Source: Mnemiopsis leidyi
Taxonomy: Eukaryota; Ctenophora; Tentaculata; Lobata; Bolinopsidae
Length of the DNA stretch: 45,058 nucleotides
Direction of reading: 5' to 3'
NCBI GenBank assembly: GCA_000226015.1
Contig: JH153008.1
Location: 59,469-104,526 of the forward strand
Every line of letters begins with the position of its first letter. Position 1 is the first letter of the stretch. The notes under the pieces were generated by a model, which saw nothing but the letters and a program-made list of their open reading frames with translations, had not been told where the DNA came from and searched no databases. The position numbers and the translations under genes were made by a program. Below, piece after piece: positions 43,238 through 45,058 of this stretch.

Positions 43238-44637
43238 GGGAAATGCTCAAACATGTTGTTGCTCGGCTCACTCGGAACGATCAAGAACTTGAGCATCTTC
43301 AAAGACCTGTCCTTGGACGACTGGCTGGATCAGATGAACAGGACCTTCATGTTTCTACTGCTCTGTTTCATGGGAACAATTGTCGCCGTTAGTCAGTACA
43401 CTGGTGGGTAAACTTTAATAACTCTATTCTAATGCCTGCTTTGTCTGTTTTCTTCTAGCATGTGAAATGTTTTACCATAATTATCTGAAATAATGTTCAA
43501 ATAGAAACTTTCCAACGTTTTGACTATATCTAAAGGTACATAATTCATTAAAATAATGTTCATTAGGTAAAAACATATCTTGCGATGGCTTTACGAAGTT
43601 CGGAGAAGATTTCTCGCAAGACTACTGCTGGACCCAGGGCTTGTACACGATTAAAGAAGCGTACGACTTGCCCGAGTCCCAGATCCCGTATCCTGGGATT
43701 ATCCCTGAAAACGTGCCGGCATGTAGAGAGCACGCTCTGAAAAACGGAGGTTGGATATTATTTTAATTGAAATTGCTTCGTGAAAATTTATAATCCCTGA
43801 TACAAATTACAATGAGACCGTTCAGGCACGTAACTGAAAAGTGATATTATTTTACCTGATACTTCAAGTACCTATCCTGTATGGTTCGTAGCCAGAATTG
43901 TCACTAATATCCCATATTACAGGAAAGATAGTCTGCCCTCCTGAAGATCAAGTGAAGCCCCTGACCCGGGCTCGACATCTCTGGTACCAGTGGATACCTT
44001 TCTACTTCTGGGTGATAGCTCCAGTCTTCTATCTCCCTTACATGGTAGGTTTTAAAGTTATTGAAGTTGTAGGGAACTTAACTTTAAAACGTTTCAATAA
44101 GAAAACAAAATTTTCAAAAATTTGCGCAGCCATTTTTAGTAATTGTCTCCACACAAATATATAACCACTCTTTTAACTTACATCTTCAGTTTGTGAAAAG
44201 GATGGGACTTGACAGAATGAAACCTCTGTTGAAGATCATGAGCGACTACTACCACTGCACTACAGAGACACCTTCAGAGGAGGTTAAACTTTAGATATTA
44301 TCTTTAGTTTTAAGATATGTTTACGTAATTATCTTGTGTTCAATTGAGCCAAGAAGTATGAGTGTGATTACTTTTCATTTTTGACAGAAATTTAAATGGT
44401 CACTCAGAAAACTGCAAACATTAGGATATAAGATTTGGAGATAACAGTCTGAAATTGCAGATAATAGTGAAGTGTGCAGACTGGGTATACAACAGTATAG
44501 TAGACAGGCTGTCAGAGGGCAGCAGCTGGACAAGCTGGAGAAACAGACACGGTCTTGGTCTGGCTGTCTTGGTCAGCAAGTTCATGTATCTCGGAGGTAG
44601 TGTCCTCGTCATGATGATGACCACTCTCATGTTCCAG
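43238..44637 (+). CDS. Innexin gap-junction/hemichannel subunit, 5' part (five exons; 3' end beyond the window)
   Basis: Four-pass channel subunit of invertebrate gap junctions. Exons 43238-43403 (Met at 43253), 43567-43749, 43923-44044, 44190-44282, 44461-44637 have GT-AG borders and consistent phases, giving 242 codons from Met. Seen: N-terminus MLLLGSLGTIKNLSIFKDLS and DDWLDQMN; TM1 TFMFLLLCFMGTIVAVSQY; first extracellular loop with Cys in NISCDGF and DYCWTQGLY, then PACREH and KIVCPP; the family signature in LWYQWIPFYFWVIAPVFYLP (TM2); cytoplasmic loop FVKRMGLDRMKPLLKIMSDY; TM3 ending LGGSVLVMMMTTLMFQ. The second extracellular loop, TM4 and tail lie beyond the window. The first exon has an acceptor (TTTTTATAG|) and reads GGG AAA TGC TCA AAC ATG, open in phase 0 before the Met. 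It can therefore accept the phase-0 exons lying upstream on the same strand. A plain 5'UTR intron would look the same. Confidence 0.9.
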
Positions 44638-45058
44638 GTAGAGTTTGTTAAGTGTTCTTCTTTACTTCTTCTCTACTTCTTCTCTACTTCTTCTCTACTT
44701 CTTCTCTTCTTCTTCTCTTCTTCTTCTCTACTTCTTCTCTACTTCTTCTCTACTTCTAGTGAGATTAAGTAGTCTTCTCTACTTCTAGTGAGATTGGTAG
44801 AGTTTGTTAAGTCTTCTTCTCTACTTCTAGTGGGATTGGTAGAGTTTGTTAAGTGTTCTTCTCTACTTCTAGTGAGATTGGTAGAGTTTGTTAAGTCTTC
44901 TTCTGTACTTTTAGTGTGATTGGGTAGAGTTTGTTAAGTGTTCTTCTCTACTTCTAGTGAGATTGGTAGAGTTTGTTAAGTCTTCTTCTGTACTTTTAGT
45001 GTGATTGGTAGAGTTTGTTAAGTGTTCTTCTCTACTTCTAGTGAGATTGGTAGAGTTT
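44638..45058. repeat. Micro- and minisatellite starting at the innexin splice donor
   Basis: From the donor GTAGAGTTTGTTAAG (44638) the intron passes into a CTTCTTCTCTA microsatellite (about 44660-44760). It then becomes about six units of 50-60 bp containing TGGTAGAGTTTGTTAAGT and TTCTTCTCTACTTCTAGTG, running to the window edge. Each unit carries a copy of the first bases of the intron, so the repeat includes the original donor region. Confidence 0.9.

Noticed and set aside
1-45058. CRISPR arrays, operons, ribosome binding sites
   Set aside because: The window is eukaryotic, with introns throughout; the tandem repeats lack the spacer structure of CRISPR arrays.

Overview
The window is animal genomic DNA. 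Genes are split by introns with GT-AG boundaries. There are several minisatellites, a tRNA-derived SINE, a TA-flanked transposon with terminal inverted repeats, and a 307-base assembly gap. The 3' end carries five exons of an innexin. The innexin sequence looks to me like a ctenophore family member (a cnidarian or other invertebrate is possible), and lineage is the least certain statement here.

Layout. 1-272 is a 15-bp tandem repeat. 1881-2030 is a tRNA-derived SINE. 3226-10629 (minus strand) is a complete eight-exon gene of 414 codons for a phosphagen-kinase (creatine/arginine kinase) fold protein. All eight exon junctions agree in phase. The residues that define catalysis in this family are replaced, so it is probably a pseudoenzyme. 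Its 4.2-kb second intron holds a pogo/Tc1-like element (7205-9108) that contains a broken FLYWCH zinc-finger fragment.

From about 13 kb to 40.6 kb (possibly 41.2 kb) the plus strand carries an array of short, dispersed coding exons. Most begin with an ATG, run open to a 5' splice site, and stop soon after it. I find ten convincing ATG-initiated exons, two internal exons that share the ending GRNFK, one similar exon without an ATG, and a set of weaker candidates. Every exon accepted as convincing ends in phase 0. They encode low-complexity, charged, Ser/Arg/Lys-rich peptides with basophilic kinase sites and recurring Phe-Asp acidic patches. None shows a recognisable globular domain.

The next gene downstream on the same strand is the innexin (43238-44637, continuing past the window). 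Its first coding exon is preceded by a good 3' splice site whose downstream frame is open in phase 0 for five codons before the innexin Met. The simplest reading is a protocadherin- or UGT1A-like locus: many alternative first exons, each with its own start, spliced to one constant channel body. This would give a family of innexins with different cytoplasmic N-terminal tails. The exons and phases are seen in the sequence. The joining to the innexin is inference and needs transcript data.

Other oddities: a 5' splice site copied many times as a 23-bp tandem repeat (21099-21674, spanning the gap); a second minisatellite that begins at the donor of the last visible innexin exon; and three unidentified minus-strand exon-like ORFs inside the array region.
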